Assembly (NCBI RefSeq): GCF_000828655.1
Contig: NZ_AP014509.1
Span: forward strand, 1,116,001-1,180,000
Direction: 5' to 3'
DNA from: Thermotoga caldifontis AZM44c09
Lineage (GTDB): Bacteria > Thermotogota > Thermotogae > Thermotogales > DSM-5069
DNA: 64,000 nt
In this document: positions 25,211 to 33,432 of the stretch, piece by piece
Numbering within the stretch: position 1 is the stretch's first letter
Layout of the letters: every line of letters starts with the position of its first letter
Translations under genes and position numbers: made by a program
The notes under the pieces: model-generated
Told to the model about the DNA's origin: nothing
The model's input: the letters and a program-made list of their open reading frames with translations, nothing else
Database searches by the model: none

Positions 25211-26194
25211 ATGAAGTACGCCAGGATAATCTCTTCGGGCAGGTACGTGCCAGGCAAGATCATGACGAACCAGGAATTCGAGCGGCTGGTTCACGTCACG
25301 ATCGATCCTTACTTCACCGAGCAGATCGGCATCAACCACAGACACCTTTCCAGTGAGGAAGAGACACCAACGTTCATGGCGGCTGAAGCTGCGAAGAGGG
25401 CGCTCGAAAGGATCAACATGAAACCGGAACAGATCGATCTGATCATCGTCGGCACAGACACCCCGGAGGCCATTTCGCCACCGGACGCCGCGAGGGTTCA
25501 GTACCTGATCGGCGCGCACAGGGCCGAACCGTTGGCGTTCAACGTCAACGCTTCCTGCGCCAACGGAGCGTTGTTGCTGGACATCGCGTCGCGTTACATC
25601 GCATTGGGGGATTACAGGAACGTGCTGGTGATAGGTGTGTACGCCATGACCAAATTCCTGAGCTGGAAATATTCGTGGGAGGCGCTTTTCTCGGACGGAG
25701 CGGGCGCACTGATCCTCACCGCCGCGGACGAGCCGGGATATCTGGGAAGCGTTGCGCGGTGTGATGGTAGCTGGTGGTACAACTGGGGCATATACATGGG
25801 CGCCGGCACGATGAACCTCAACGGTTTCGAGAGAGGTTTACACAAGCTCGACCTGCGCGCGGCGTACCCGGCCACCGTGAACGAAGAAGGCTGGCCGATG
25901 CTTCTGAACCGTCTCATGCAGAAGTGCAATTTCACGAGAGAAGACATCGGCATGATCTTCTTCACCCAGGTGAGGAAGAAGACCATACAGAAGGTCATGG
26001 AAACGATGGGTCTGCCAGAAGAGAAGGCGCACATGATCATGCACAAGTATGGTTATACAGGCTCCGCGTGCGTCTACATGGCTTACGATGATGCGTACGA
26101 TGAGGGAAAGCTCGAAGGATTGCGGGGAAAAGTCATCATATTCCTGACCTCTGGAGTGGGTTATCAGCAGGTCGCGGTGGCGTTCAGAATGTGA
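25211..26194 (+). CDS. KAS III-like protein 2, active-site His and Asn not conserved
   Basis: 327-residue thiolase-superfamily protein of KAS III type. N-terminal ARIISSGRYVPGKIMTN and IGINHRHLSSEEE are typical, and Cys116 lies in the strongly conserved NASCANGALLLDI context. The catalytic His of HQAN is replaced (FTQVRKK, Thr252) and the Asn of YGNT is replaced (YGYTGSA, Tyr282). The cysteine alone could still accept an acyl group. It lies four bases after the permease-hydrolase fusion. It might form a heteromer with the first KAS III-like protein, as partly degenerate KAS III partners do in some other systems; that is inference. Confidence 0.82.
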   Translation: MKYARIISSGRYVPGKIMTNQEFERLVHVTIDPYFTEQIGINHRHLSSEEETPTFMAAEAAKRALERINMKPEQIDLIIVGTDTPEAISPPDAARVQYLIGAHRAEPLAFNVNASCANGALLLDIASRYIALGDYRNVLVIGVYAMTKFLSWKYSWEALFSDGAGALILTAADEPGYLGSVARCDGSWWYNWGIYMGAGTMNLNGFERGLHKLDLRAAYPATVNEEGWPMLLNRLMQKCNFTREDIGMIFFTQVRKKTIQKVMETMGLPEEKAHMIMHKYGYTGSACVYMAYDDAYDEGKLEGLRGKVIIFLTSGVGYQQVAVAFRM

Positions 26195-26204
26195 GGTGGA
26201 AGCA

Positions 26205-26996
26205 ATGTTCAGGACCTCTGACGGTGTCGAGATCGATTACGAATTCCACCCGGGCCAGGGGGACGTGGTCGTTCTCTTAAACGGAATCTTCATGAACATG
26301 AGAAGCTGGGATTTTCTCTCGAGGGACCTCAGGGATCGTTACTCGCTGCTGTTGCACAATTTCAGATGCCAGTGGTCTTCATCCAACGGGGCGTGTTCCT
26401 TCGAAAGGCACGTTCGGGATCTGAAAGAGCTCTGCGACTCTTTGAAGATAGACCGTTTCCACCTGGTCGGTACCTCGTACGGTGCGGAGGTCGGGATGCT
26501 CTTCGCGGCAGAACATCCTGAAATGGTCAAGAGCCTCGTGGTCATAACGGCCACGGCGCGAGTGACTCCCCACATACGTAACTGTGCGTTGCGCTGGAGA
26601 GCGGGGGCTGAGACGAAAGATCCCACGAAATTCGTGATCAGCTGGTTGAACGATGTCTACAGCGAAAGTTTCCTGGACTCACACCCAGAACTTCTGAATT
26701 CCATCGTTTCACGGATGGAGGATTTCAACTTTGAAGGCACCGTGATGTTGCTCGATTCTTTTCTCCAAATGGAGCGTTCGCCGATTTTGGAAGAACTCGG
26801 AAAGATAGAGTGTCCCACGCTCGTAGTGTACGCTGAACACGACAGAATCAAACCACCGCGCTTTTCACACGAAATCGCCGCGCACATCAAAAACTCCGTT
26901 CTCGTCTGCGTACCGGATTCAGGCCACGCGGTGGTGGTAGAAAAACCGAGAACGATCTCTTACTTAGTCAGGGCGCATCTGAATTCATTCGCTTGA
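26205..26996 (+). CDS. Alpha/beta hydrolase
   Basis: 263-residue soluble hydrolase. Nucleophile Ser in GTSYGAEVG, Asp in VVYAEHDRIK and His in PDSGHAVVVE form the expected triad; LLNGIFMNMRSW holds the oxyanion hole. ATG at 26205 has GAGGTGG five bases upstream; GTG at 26196 overlaps that site and is less likely. It closes the LIV/KAS III cluster and converges on cutA, with a 12-base overlap of the 3' ends. It is a second hydrolase beside the one fused to LivM; substrate unknown, probably an ester, lactone or 1,3-diketone-type compound. Confidence 0.85.
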   Translation: MFRTSDGVEIDYEFHPGQGDVVVLLNGIFMNMRSWDFLSRDLRDRYSLLLHNFRCQWSSSNGACSFERHVRDLKELCDSLKIDRFHLVGTSYGAEVGMLFAAEHPEMVKSLVVITATARVTPHIRNCALRWRAGAETKDPTKFVISWLNDVYSESFLDSHPELLNSIVSRMEDFNFEGTVMLLDSFLQMERSPILEELGKIECPTLVVYAEHDRIKPPRFSHEIAAHIKNSVLVCVPDSGHAVVVEKPRTISYLVRAHLNSFA

Positions 26997-27296
26997 GACC
27001 GTCGAAACGAGCCAGGCGAGGTAATCTCTGTCCACCTTCTTTGCCTCGATGCAGATGATCGCAGGTGTACTGTATGGATGAAGCTTTTTCAGAGCTTCGA
27101 AGACCTCGTCTTCTCTGGTCTCATCGGTTTTCAATATCGCCGCCCACTCCTGATCTTCCACCATTTTCCCTTCCCACCAGTAACCGGATTGAATCTGAAA
27201 GGCGTTGAAGCACGCGATCTTCCTTTCCTCGAGCAACTGTTTGCACACCCTCATACAATCTTCCCTGTTAGGAAAAGTGGTGTAGATCAGAACCAT
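26985..27296 (-). CDS. cutA: Divalent-cation tolerance protein CutA
   Basis: 103-residue protein closely matching my memory of Thermotoga maritima CutA1: MVLIYTTFPN, IACFNAFQIQSGYWWEGK, WAAILKTDE and LHPYSTPAI are family hallmarks. CutA forms very stable trimers and is linked to divalent-cation tolerance, although its molecular role is unclear. Start ATG at 27296 is preceded by CTGGAGGTG; a longer in-frame extension upstream is not supported. It converges on the upstream hydrolase gene. Confidence 0.95.
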   Translation of the reverse strand: MVLIYTTFPNREDCMRVCKQLLEERKIACFNAFQIQSGYWWEGKMVEDQEWAAILKTDETREDEVFEALKKLHPYSTPAIICIEAKKVDRDYLAWLVSTVSSE

Positions 27297-27349
27297 GCGA
27301 ACACCTCCAGTTACGATGTTACTATGAGAACGGTCGTCGAATTCGTCAC

Positions 27350-27378
27350 TTGAATTCATCGGGTTCCCATGATAGAAT
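27350..27378 (+). promoter_or_regulatory. Promoter of the glycerol-3-phosphate dehydrogenase operon
   Basis: -35 TTGAAT (27350-27355), 17-base spacer, -10 TAGAAT (27373-27378). The transcript would start just before the terminator-like leader hairpin at 27405. Confidence 0.7.
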
Positions 27379-27399
27379 AAAAACGGTGTGGTAGAGATC

Positions 27400-27440
27400 T
27401 GGAGAAAGCCACATCCCGCTTGGGGTGTGGCTTTTTATTT
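27400..27440 (+). promoter_or_regulatory. GlpP-type antitermination leader (terminator hairpin)
   Basis: Stem 27405-27434 (AAAGCCACATCCC / GGGGTGTGGCTTT, loop GCTT, one G-U pair) followed by TTTTTATTTT, ending right at the ribosome binding site of the first glp gene. Sequence and preceding GGAGAA are nearly identical to the leader of glpK on the other strand. GlpP, encoded between them, is known in Bacillus to antiterminate such leaders with glycerol-3-phosphate. Confidence 0.8.
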
Positions 27441-27447
27441 TGGAGGG

Positions 27448-28893
27448 ATGAACTTGCGCATCGCGGTGATAGGTGCGGGTGTCGTGGGTTCTCTGATCGC
27501 GAGGGAACTGTGCAAGTACGATGTGGAAGTACTGCTCATAGAGAAAAATCTGGACGTCGGCTGGGGCGTCACGAAGGCCAATTCCGCGATCCTTCACGCC
27601 GGTTACGACGATCCCGTGGGCAGCGTGAGGTCGAAGTTCTGCAGCGCGGGAAATTCGATGTATACAGAGCTGTCACGGGAACTGGATTTCGAAATCAAAA
27701 GGACAGGTTCCTACGTCCTCGCGTTCAACGATGAGGAGATCGCCGTTCTGCACAAACTTCTCAAACAAGGCGAAAAGAACAACGTTCCAGGTCTCGAACT
27801 GCACGATCGCGACACGATCCTGTCGAAAGAGCCGAGGGTCAATCCGGAGGTGAAGATGGGGCTCTGGGCTCCGACGGCGGGCATAACCGAGCCCTGGATG
27901 GTCGCGATAGCCGCCGTGGAGAACGCACTCGAGAACGGTTTGAAGCTTTTCCTGAACGAAGAGGTCGTCGATTTCGAAAGGCAGAACGGGAGGATCGTTG
28001 AGATCGTCACGAACAGGGCGAAGCACCGGGTGGACGTCGTCATCAACGCCGCGGGATTGTTCGCCGACGAACTCGCAAAACGCGCAGGTACCGAGTTCGT
28101 GCCTCTGCACCCGAGGAAGGGCGAGTACATTCTGCTCGATAAAAAACTTGGTAGCACTGTCAGTTCCATCATTTTCCCCACGCCAACAGAGAAATCGAAA
28201 GGAATCCTCGTCTTACCCACCATAGATGGCGGTCTTCTTTTAGGTCCCACCGCAGAAGACCTACCGAGCGACAGGAAGCACGATCTTTCGACGACGAGTC
28301 AGGGTCTCGAAGCGGTGAAGGGATTCGTTCTGAAACTCGTTCCGGGGATCGACTTTTCGATGGTGGTGAAAACCTTCGCGGGCTTAAGACCTGAAAGTCC
28401 CCAGAAGGACTTCTTCATACGCGCGAGCGATTCTGTGAGAAACTTCGTCAACGTCATGGCGATGAGATCGCCCGGTCTGACCGCCGCTCCCGCGATAGCA
28501 AAATACGTCGTCGAGGAGATCTTGCAGCAGCAACTCGGATTGAAATTATCCCTCAAGAGTGATTTCAATCCGCTGCGGAAGGGCATCAAGAAATACGCCG
28601 AACTGAGCGTTGAGGAATGGCAGAAGGCCGTGAAGGAAAATCCCGCGGCGGGAAGGATGGTCTGTTTCTGCAACGAGGTGACCGAGGCGGAGATAATCGA
28701 GGCGATCAGGCGAGGTGCCAGAACGCTGGACGGTGTGAAGTTCAGGACGCGGGCCATGTTCGGTCGCTGTCAGGGTGGTTTCTGCATGAGCAGGATTCTG
28801 AAAATCCTGGAGAGACAGCTCGGTCTGGACGCGTCGAAGATCGTTCTCAAATCTCCCAACAGCTGGATCGTCGACGGGAAGGTGAGAGAATGA
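27448..28893 (+). CDS. glpA: FAD-dependent glycerol-3-phosphate dehydrogenase-like protein with BFD [2Fe-2S] domain
   Basis: 481 residues. An N-terminal FAD fold (VIGAGVVGSLIARELCKYDVEVLLIEK) and DAO-family body are followed by a C-terminal bacterioferredoxin-associated-ferredoxin domain from about residue 405 with cysteines in CFCNEV and GRCQGGFC. This architecture is that of anaerobic GlpA-type glycerol-3-phosphate dehydrogenases. ATG at 27448 has GGAGGG directly upstream; an earlier in-frame start would run through the terminator hairpin. It forms an operon with an NAD(P)/FAD oxidoreductase and a DUF1667 protein, the typical anaerobic complex, which oxidises glycerol-3-phosphate to dihydroxyacetone phosphate. 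Confidence 0.87.
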   Translation: MNLRIAVIGAGVVGSLIARELCKYDVEVLLIEKNLDVGWGVTKANSAILHAGYDDPVGSVRSKFCSAGNSMYTELSRELDFEIKRTGSYVLAFNDEEIAVLHKLLKQGEKNNVPGLELHDRDTILSKEPRVNPEVKMGLWAPTAGITEPWMVAIAAVENALENGLKLFLNEEVVDFERQNGRIVEIVTNRAKHRVDVVINAAGLFADELAKRAGTEFVPLHPRKGEYILLDKKLGSTVSSIIFPTPTEKSKGILVLPTIDGGLLLGPTAEDLPSDRKHDLSTTSQGLEAVKGFVLKLVPGIDFSMVVKTFAGLRPESPQKDFFIRASDSVRNFVNVMAMRSPGLTAAPAIAKYVVEEILQQQLGLKLSLKSDFNPLRKGIKKYAELSVEEWQKAVKENPAAGRMVCFCNEVTEAEIIEAIRRGARTLDGVKFRTRAMFGRCQGGFCMSRILKILERQLGLDASKIVLKSPNSWIVDGKVRE

Positions 28894-30107
28894 AGACCGA
28901 CGTGCTCGTCATAGGTGCCGGGGCTGCCGGAATGGCGGCGGCGATCGCGGCGGCGAAAAACGGATTGAAGGTGATCGTTGCGGAGAGGGACGAGGTCACC
29001 GGCGGCATCCTGAACCAGTGCATCCACAACGGTTTCGGCCTTCACTATTTCAAAGAGGAGCTGACAGGCCCGGAATACGCAGAGAGGTTTCGCGAAAGGC
29101 TCAGTGAGTATACCGATGCGATACAGGTTCTGACCGACTGCCACGTGCTGAAACTGAACAGAGACAAAAAGGCTCTGCTCGTTTCACCGAGGGGCGTGTT
29201 CGAACTCGAAACGAAAGTCGTGATATACGCAGCCGGAGCCCGAGAAAGGCCTTTCGGTTCGCTGATGATACCTGGCGATAGGCCTTCCGGCATATTCACC
29301 GCCGGTGTGGCCCAGAGGTTGATGAACATAGACAACAGAAAGATAGGGAACAGGGCGCTCATCGTCGGTTCGGGTGACATCGGCATGATCATGGCGAGAA
29401 GGTTGACCCTGGAAGGAACGGAAGTGGTGGGGGTGGTTGAAAGGCTGCCTTACCCTGGAGGATTGCTCAGGAACGTGATACAGTGCCTGAAGGATTTCGA
29501 TATACCTTTGTATCTGTCGAGCACGGTGGTGGAAGTCAGGGGAAAGGAGAGGCTCGAAGAGGTTGTTGTCGCCAACGTAGACGAACATTTCAAACCCATA
29601 CCAGGCACGGAGAAGATCTTCAAAGTCGACACGCTCGTTCTTTCGGTAGGCCTCATACCACAGGTTGAGATGCTGGATGGCCTCGTATCGCTCGATGCAA
29701 GGACCAGGGGGATCGCCTGCTCCAGTACAGGTCAATCCTCCTGCGAGTGGATCTTCGCGGCCGGTAACTGCACCGCGATCTTCGATCTCGTCGATTACGT
29801 GACCAGGGAAGGCGAGCGCGCCGGTGAGTACGCCTCACGCTACGTTGTGGGAGAACGCTTCACTCGAAACGTTCCGATCGTTCCGGGAGAGAACGTCATG
29901 CTCACCTTTCCGAACTCTTACAGCGACGTCGACGATCTGACTCTGTACGTCAGGTGCAGAAAGCCCATGGAAAAGGCCGTGCTCAAAGTCGGAAGTTTCG
30001 AAAGAGTGTTCGAAGATCTGATTCCGAGCGAAATGATCGTTGTGAGAGTCCCCAAACAGAAGCTGATGGGACTCGACAGGATCGAAGTGACGCTTGCGGA
30101 GGTGTGA
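28890..30107 (+). CDS. NAD(P)/FAD-dependent oxidoreductase of the glycerol-3-phosphate dehydrogenase operon
   Basis: 405-residue two-dinucleotide-binding flavoprotein. FAD motif VIGAGAAGMAAAIAAAKNG near the N-terminus, second Rossmann motif LIVGSGDIGMIMARR at about 155, and a C-terminal conserved CTAIFDLVDYV-type FAD contact. ATG at 28890 overlaps the stop of the upstream gene (ATGA). It probably serves as the GlpB-like electron-transfer partner of the GlpA-like protein. The electron acceptor is not visible from sequence. Confidence 0.87.
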   Translation: MKTDVLVIGAGAAGMAAAIAAAKNGLKVIVAERDEVTGGILNQCIHNGFGLHYFKEELTGPEYAERFRERLSEYTDAIQVLTDCHVLKLNRDKKALLVSPRGVFELETKVVIYAAGARERPFGSLMIPGDRPSGIFTAGVAQRLMNIDNRKIGNRALIVGSGDIGMIMARRLTLEGTEVVGVVERLPYPGGLLRNVIQCLKDFDIPLYLSSTVVEVRGKERLEEVVVANVDEHFKPIPGTEKIFKVDTLVLSVGLIPQVEMLDGLVSLDARTRGIACSSTGQSSCEWIFAAGNCTAIFDLVDYVTREGERAGEYASRYVVGERFTRNVPIVPGENVMLTFPNSYSDVDDLTLYVRCRKPMEKAVLKVGSFERVFEDLIPSEMIVVRVPKQKLMGLDRIEVTLAEV

Positions 30108-30109
30108 GC

Positions 30110-30478
30110 ATGGAGAAACTCGTCTGCGTGCTGTGCCCGATGGGCTGTAAGATAAAGTACGAGGCCGTTGACGGAAAGATCGTATCGGTCGAAGGCAACC
30201 GCTGTCCGAGAGGCATCGCGTATCTGGAAGACGAACTGAAGGAGCCAAAGAGGATCGTACCGACAAGCGTTAAAGTCCTCAACGGCGAAATGCCACTGGT
30301 GTCTGTGAAGACATCCAAACCCATTCCAAAAAGGTTGATTCCACAGTTCATGGATCTGATCAAAAAGGTTGAAGTCCAAGCTCCCGTGAATGTGGGAGAC
30401 GTGATTGTGAGGAACGTCCTCAACAGCGGTGCAGACGTGGTCGCAACTCGGAGCGTCAAGAGGATCGGCTCAGCTTAG
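30110..30478 (+). CDS. DUF1667 protein, probable iron-sulfur subunit
   Basis: 122-residue protein. Four cysteines (C6, C9, C13, C32 in CVLCPMGC and NRCPRG) look like a metal or iron-sulfur binding site, followed by a DUF1667 body (RIVPTSVKVLNGEMPLVSVKTS). It is known to be encoded next to the flavoprotein pair in Thermotogota and clostridia and is probably a third subunit of the anaerobic glycerol-3-phosphate dehydrogenase. ATG at 30110, three bases after the previous stop. Its 3' end overlaps that of glpP by nine bases. Confidence 0.87.
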   Translation: MEKLVCVLCPMGCKIKYEAVDGKIVSVEGNRCPRGIAYLEDELKEPKRIVPTSVKVLNGEMPLVSVKTSKPIPKRLIPQFMDLIKKVEVQAPVNVGDVIVRNVLNSGADVVATRSVKRIGSA

Positions 30479-31048
30479 CTTCAAATTCCACAGGCTCTCT
30501 TCACTCGTCGAGACGGCGATCGCACCTTTCCTGAGCGCTTCGAGTACCTGCTGTGCGGTCTTGACGAGTCCTCCGGTTATAACGGGTATACCGGTTTCCT
30601 GAAGGATCTGCTGGATCAGGTCAGGTATCAATCCTGGAAGGACCTCTATGTATTCTGGCCTGTGCGTTTTCACCTGCGAGATGCCGGTGGCCAGCGATTG
30701 GGAATCGAGGAGGAAGACCCTCTGAATGGGTATCAGTCCCACCTTCTTCGCAACGTCTATGAGGTTTCCTTTCGTGGTTATCACGCCGTCCGCCCCCACC
30801 TCAACCTTGAGATATTCGACCGCGCTCTCGTCTTTACCGAGTCCTTTCACCAGATCCAGATGTACGAAGACCTTCTTTCCGTGCTGGTGAAAGAATTCGA
30901 CGACACGCTTCAGTTCGAGCAGATCCCCGTAGAGGAGAAAGACCGAGGTCGCCAGACTCTCAGCCGCACGGTGCAGTTTTTCACCGCTCCTCAGAGCCGG
31001 CACTATGGGGTAAGCGAAGTACTTCTCATTTTTCATACCTTCAACCAT
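30470..31048 (-). CDS. glpP: Glycerol-3-phosphate-responsive antiterminator GlpP
   Basis: 192-residue protein matching the GlpP family: [53 protein letters not shown] and [10 protein letters not shown], a TIM-barrel-like fold. In Bacillus, GlpP with bound glycerol-3-phosphate prevents termination in glp leader RNAs. Here both glp transcripts have a matching leader hairpin. ATG at 31048 overlaps the glpK end by 16 bases; ATG at 31036 is an alternative. It is translated from the glpK transcript, giving positive feedback. Confidence 0.93.
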   Translation of the reverse strand: MVEGMKNEKYFAYPIVPALRSGEKLHRAAESLATSVFLLYGDLLELKRVVEFFHQHGKKVFVHLDLVKGLGKDESAVEYLKVEVGADGVITTKGNLIDVAKKVGLIPIQRVFLLDSQSLATGISQVKTHRPEYIEVLPGLIPDLIQQILQETGIPVITGGLVKTAQQVLEALRKGAIAVSTSEESLWNLKLS

Positions 31049-32529
31049 CCCTTCGCACGGTCCACAGCTCTCTTCCAGCCTCTGTACAGTTCCTCTCTTC
31101 GTTCCTCATCCATGCTGGGAACGAACCTCCTGTCGAGCTGCCATTGAGATTCGATCTGACTCAACCCTTCCCAGTAACCCACAGCCAGACCGGCAAGATA
31201 CGCCGCGCCGAGTGCCGTGGTCTCGTTGACTTTTGGTCTTTCCACAGGCACGTTCAGGATGTCCGCCTGAAACTGCATCAGGAAGTTGTTCTTCGAAGCT
31301 CCTCCATCGACTCGTAGCGTCTTCAACCGGGTATTGCATTCTTCACACATCGCTTCAACGACGTCCCTCGTCTGGTACGCGATCGATTCTAAAACGGCCC
31401 TGACTATGTGTTCTTTCCTTGCACCACGCGTCAGGCCGAACATGGCACCCCTCGCGTACATGTCCCAGTGTGGTGCGCCCAGGCCGACGAAGGCGGGAAC
31501 GAAATAGACACCCGCAGAATCGGGAACACTGAGTGCGAGCTGTTCGGTTTCCGCGGCGCTCTCGATCATTCTCACTTCGTCCCTGAGCCACTGTATGGCC
31601 GCTCCCGCGATGAAAACGCTGCCTTCCAGTGCGTAGGAAACTTCGTCTCCCACTCTCCATGCAACGGTTGTGAGCAAACCGGAACGAGAGAACACAGGCT
31701 TGCTGCCAATGTTCATGAGTATGAAGCATCCTGTGCCGTAAGTGTTCTTCATTGTACCGGGACGCACGCACATCTGTCCGAACAGGGCCGCCTGCTGATC
31801 TCCTATATCCGCCGCGATGGGTATCTCCACCCCAAAGATCTCTTTTTCCGTAACACCGTAAACGTAACTTGACGGGAACACTTCGGGCAGCACGGAACGC
31901 GGCACACCGAACATGTCCAGAAGCTCTTCATCCCAGCGAAGGTCGTTTATGTTGAACAGCATCGTTCTCGAAGCGTTGGAAACGTCTGTGGCGTGCACTT
32001 TGCCACCTGTGAGGTTCCATACGAGCCAGCTGTCGACCGTGCCGAAGGCGATCTCTCCCCTTTTCGCCTTCTCCATCACGCCCGGCACGTTCTTCAAGAT
32101 CCACTGAATCTTCGTCGCGGAGAAATACGCATCCACGACCAAACCTGTTTTACGTCTTATCACATCCGTCAGACCCTGCGCCTTGATCTCGTCGCACATA
32201 CCGGCCGTTCTTCTGCACTGCCAGACGATCGCGTTGTAAACGGGTTTACCGGTTCTTTTGTCCCACACGATCGTCGTTTCTCTCTGGTTCGTGATACCGA
32301 TCGCCGCTATCTGTTGAGGCTCGATGTTCAGGTTGCGCAGGAGTTTTTTCGCCACGCTCAGCTGGGATTCCAGGATGTCGTATGGATCGTGTTCAACCCA
32401 GCCCGGTTTGGGATAGATCTGAGGGAATTCCTGGTTCACCATTCCGAGCATGTTGCCCTGCGAGTCGAACAGTATGGCTCGCGAGCTGGTTGTACCCTGA
32501 TCGAGCGCGAGAACGTAACGTTCCTTCAT
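31033..32529 (-). CDS. glpK: Glycerol kinase GlpK
   Basis: 498 residues, the normal length. N-terminal [16 protein letters not shown] is the FGGY-kinase phosphate-binding segment; [14 protein letters not shown] and [20 protein letters not shown] are glycerol-kinase-specific. Phosphorylates glycerol to glycerol-3-phosphate, supplying the substrate for the convergent dehydrogenase operon and the effector of GlpP. ATG at 32529; a longer in-frame extension crosses the leader hairpin and is rejected. No glycerol facilitator gene is visible nearby. Confidence 0.96.
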   Translation of the reverse strand: MKERYVLALDQGTTSSRAILFDSQGNMLGMVNQEFPQIYPKPGWVEHDPYDILESQLSVAKKLLRNLNIEPQQIAAIGITNQRETTIVWDKRTGKPVYNAIVWQCRRTAGMCDEIKAQGLTDVIRRKTGLVVDAYFSATKIQWILKNVPGVMEKAKRGEIAFGTVDSWLVWNLTGGKVHATDVSNASRTMLFNINDLRWDEELLDMFGVPRSVLPEVFPSSYVYGVTEKEIFGVEIPIAADIGDQQAALFGQMCVRPGTMKNTYGTGCFILMNIGSKPVFSRSGLLTTVAWRVGDEVSYALEGSVFIAGAAIQWLRDEVRMIESAAETEQLALSVPDSAGVYFVPAFVGLGAPHWDMYARGAMFGLTRGARKEHIVRAVLESIAYQTRDVVEAMCEECNTRLKTLRVDGGASKNNFLMQFQADILNVPVERPKVNETTALGAAYLAGLAVGYWEGLSQIESQWQLDRRFVPSMDEERREELYRGWKRAVDRAKGWLKV

Positions 32530-32552
32530 CACGGCACACCCCCAGCAAAGAA

Positions 32553-32592
32553 AATCAAAAAAGACCACACCCCATTCGGGACGTGGCCTTCT
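32553..32592 (-). promoter_or_regulatory. GlpP-type antitermination leader of glpK-glpP
   Basis: On the minus strand: AAGGCCACGTCCC / GGGGTGTGGTCTT around loop GAAT (stem 32561-32590), followed by TTTTTTGATTTT. It matches the leader at 27400-27440 at nearly every position including the loop flanks. It lies between the promoter and the glpK ribosome binding site. Confidence 0.8.
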
Positions 32593-32615
32593 CCTTTTCT
32601 CCTCCACGCGAGATT

Positions 32616-32645
32616 ATTTTACAACAATTGGGCCATGTTTTTGAA
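32616..32645 (-). promoter_or_regulatory. Probable glpK-glpP promoter
   Basis: Minus strand -35 TTCAAA (32645-32640), 18-base spacer, -10 TAAAAT (32621-32616), upstream of the leader hairpin. The -35 is weak. Confidence 0.55.
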
Positions 32646-32730
32646 CAACTCTTCTGTGCAATGCCGAACGTTACTTTTGAAGCCGAGAAACATTAACCTG
32701 TACTACGCGAGGTTGGTTTCGAGGGATCTG

Positions 32731-32736
32731 TATAAT
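32731..32736 (+). promoter_or_regulatory. -10 element upstream of the PhoU-like gene
   Basis: Perfect TATAAT, 46 bases before the start codon and divergent from glpK. No good -35 hexamer is visible at 16-18 bases, so the promoter may be weak or activator dependent. Confidence 0.4.
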
Positions 32737-32781
32737 AGAAACGGAGTTGTGGAGATTCTTCACCGACAGGGAGTGCTGTTG

Positions 32782-33432
32782 ATGGGTTGGATAGTGGGTA
32801 AGAAAGAGCTTGAAATCGTGAACCTGGTTGGCGAACACCTCGAGAAAATAGGAGAAACGTTGCTGAGCCTGAAGAACCTTCTCGATGCTTATTTGTCGGC
32901 TCATACGGAGCACATCGACCAGCTGGCCGAGGAAGTGCGAAAGTACGAGCATGAAGCAGACATCGTGAGGAGAAAGGTCGAGCGGATCATGTACGGGGGC
33001 GCATTCTTACCAAACTTCAGGGGCGATTTGCTCGGAATCATCGAAGCTGCAGACAAGGTTGCCAACAAAGCCGAGTACGTCGCCGATGTGCTCGAGATCG
33101 AAAAACCGTACGTTCCATACCCGTTGCACGCAGAATTGAGGGCTTTACTCGGTGTGTCCATCGAAGCGTTCGAAGCGCTCAAAGAAGCTATAAAATATCT
33201 GTTCGAGGATTTGAACCGGGTCGCCGAGTTCATTGAGAAAACGGAGACGAAGGAACACGAAGTGGACGGGATAGAGAGAAGCTTGCTCAGAAAAATATTT
33301 GCCATAACCGATATTTCCCACGGTCAGAAGATGCACCTGAAGGACCTGGTCAGAAGCATTGCAGACATCGCGGACAGGGCCGAAGATTGTTCGGACAGAG
33401 TTCAGATCGTATCGCTCAAAAGGAGGGTGTAG
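32782..33432 (+). CDS. PhoU-like DUF47 family protein
   Basis: 216-residue, almost wholly helical protein of the TIGR00153/DUF47 group, distantly related to PhoU. Typical features are the heptad-rich HIDQLAEEVRKYEHEADIVRRKVE and a second repeat ETKEHEVDGIERSLLRKIF, ending in IADIADRAEDCSDRV. These proteins bind metal clusters and are often encoded with PiT phosphate transporters; no transporter is seen here. ATG at 32782 is preferred, with GGGAG upstream. It is immediately followed by mazG. Confidence 0.87.
   Translation: MGWIVGKKELEIVNLVGEHLEKIGETLLSLKNLLDAYLSAHTEHIDQLAEEVRKYEHEADIVRRKVERIMYGGAFLPNFRGDLLGIIEAADKVANKAEYVADVLEIEKPYVPYPLHAELRALLGVSIEAFEALKEAIKYLFEDLNRVAEFIEKTETKEHEVDGIERSLLRKIFAITDISHGQKMHLKDLVRSIADIADRAEDCSDRVQIVSLKRRV

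Noticed and set aside
32000-32781. Upstream extension of the PhoU-like gene over glpK
   Set aside because: The extension is antisense to glpK; ATG at 32782 has a suitable site and matches family length.
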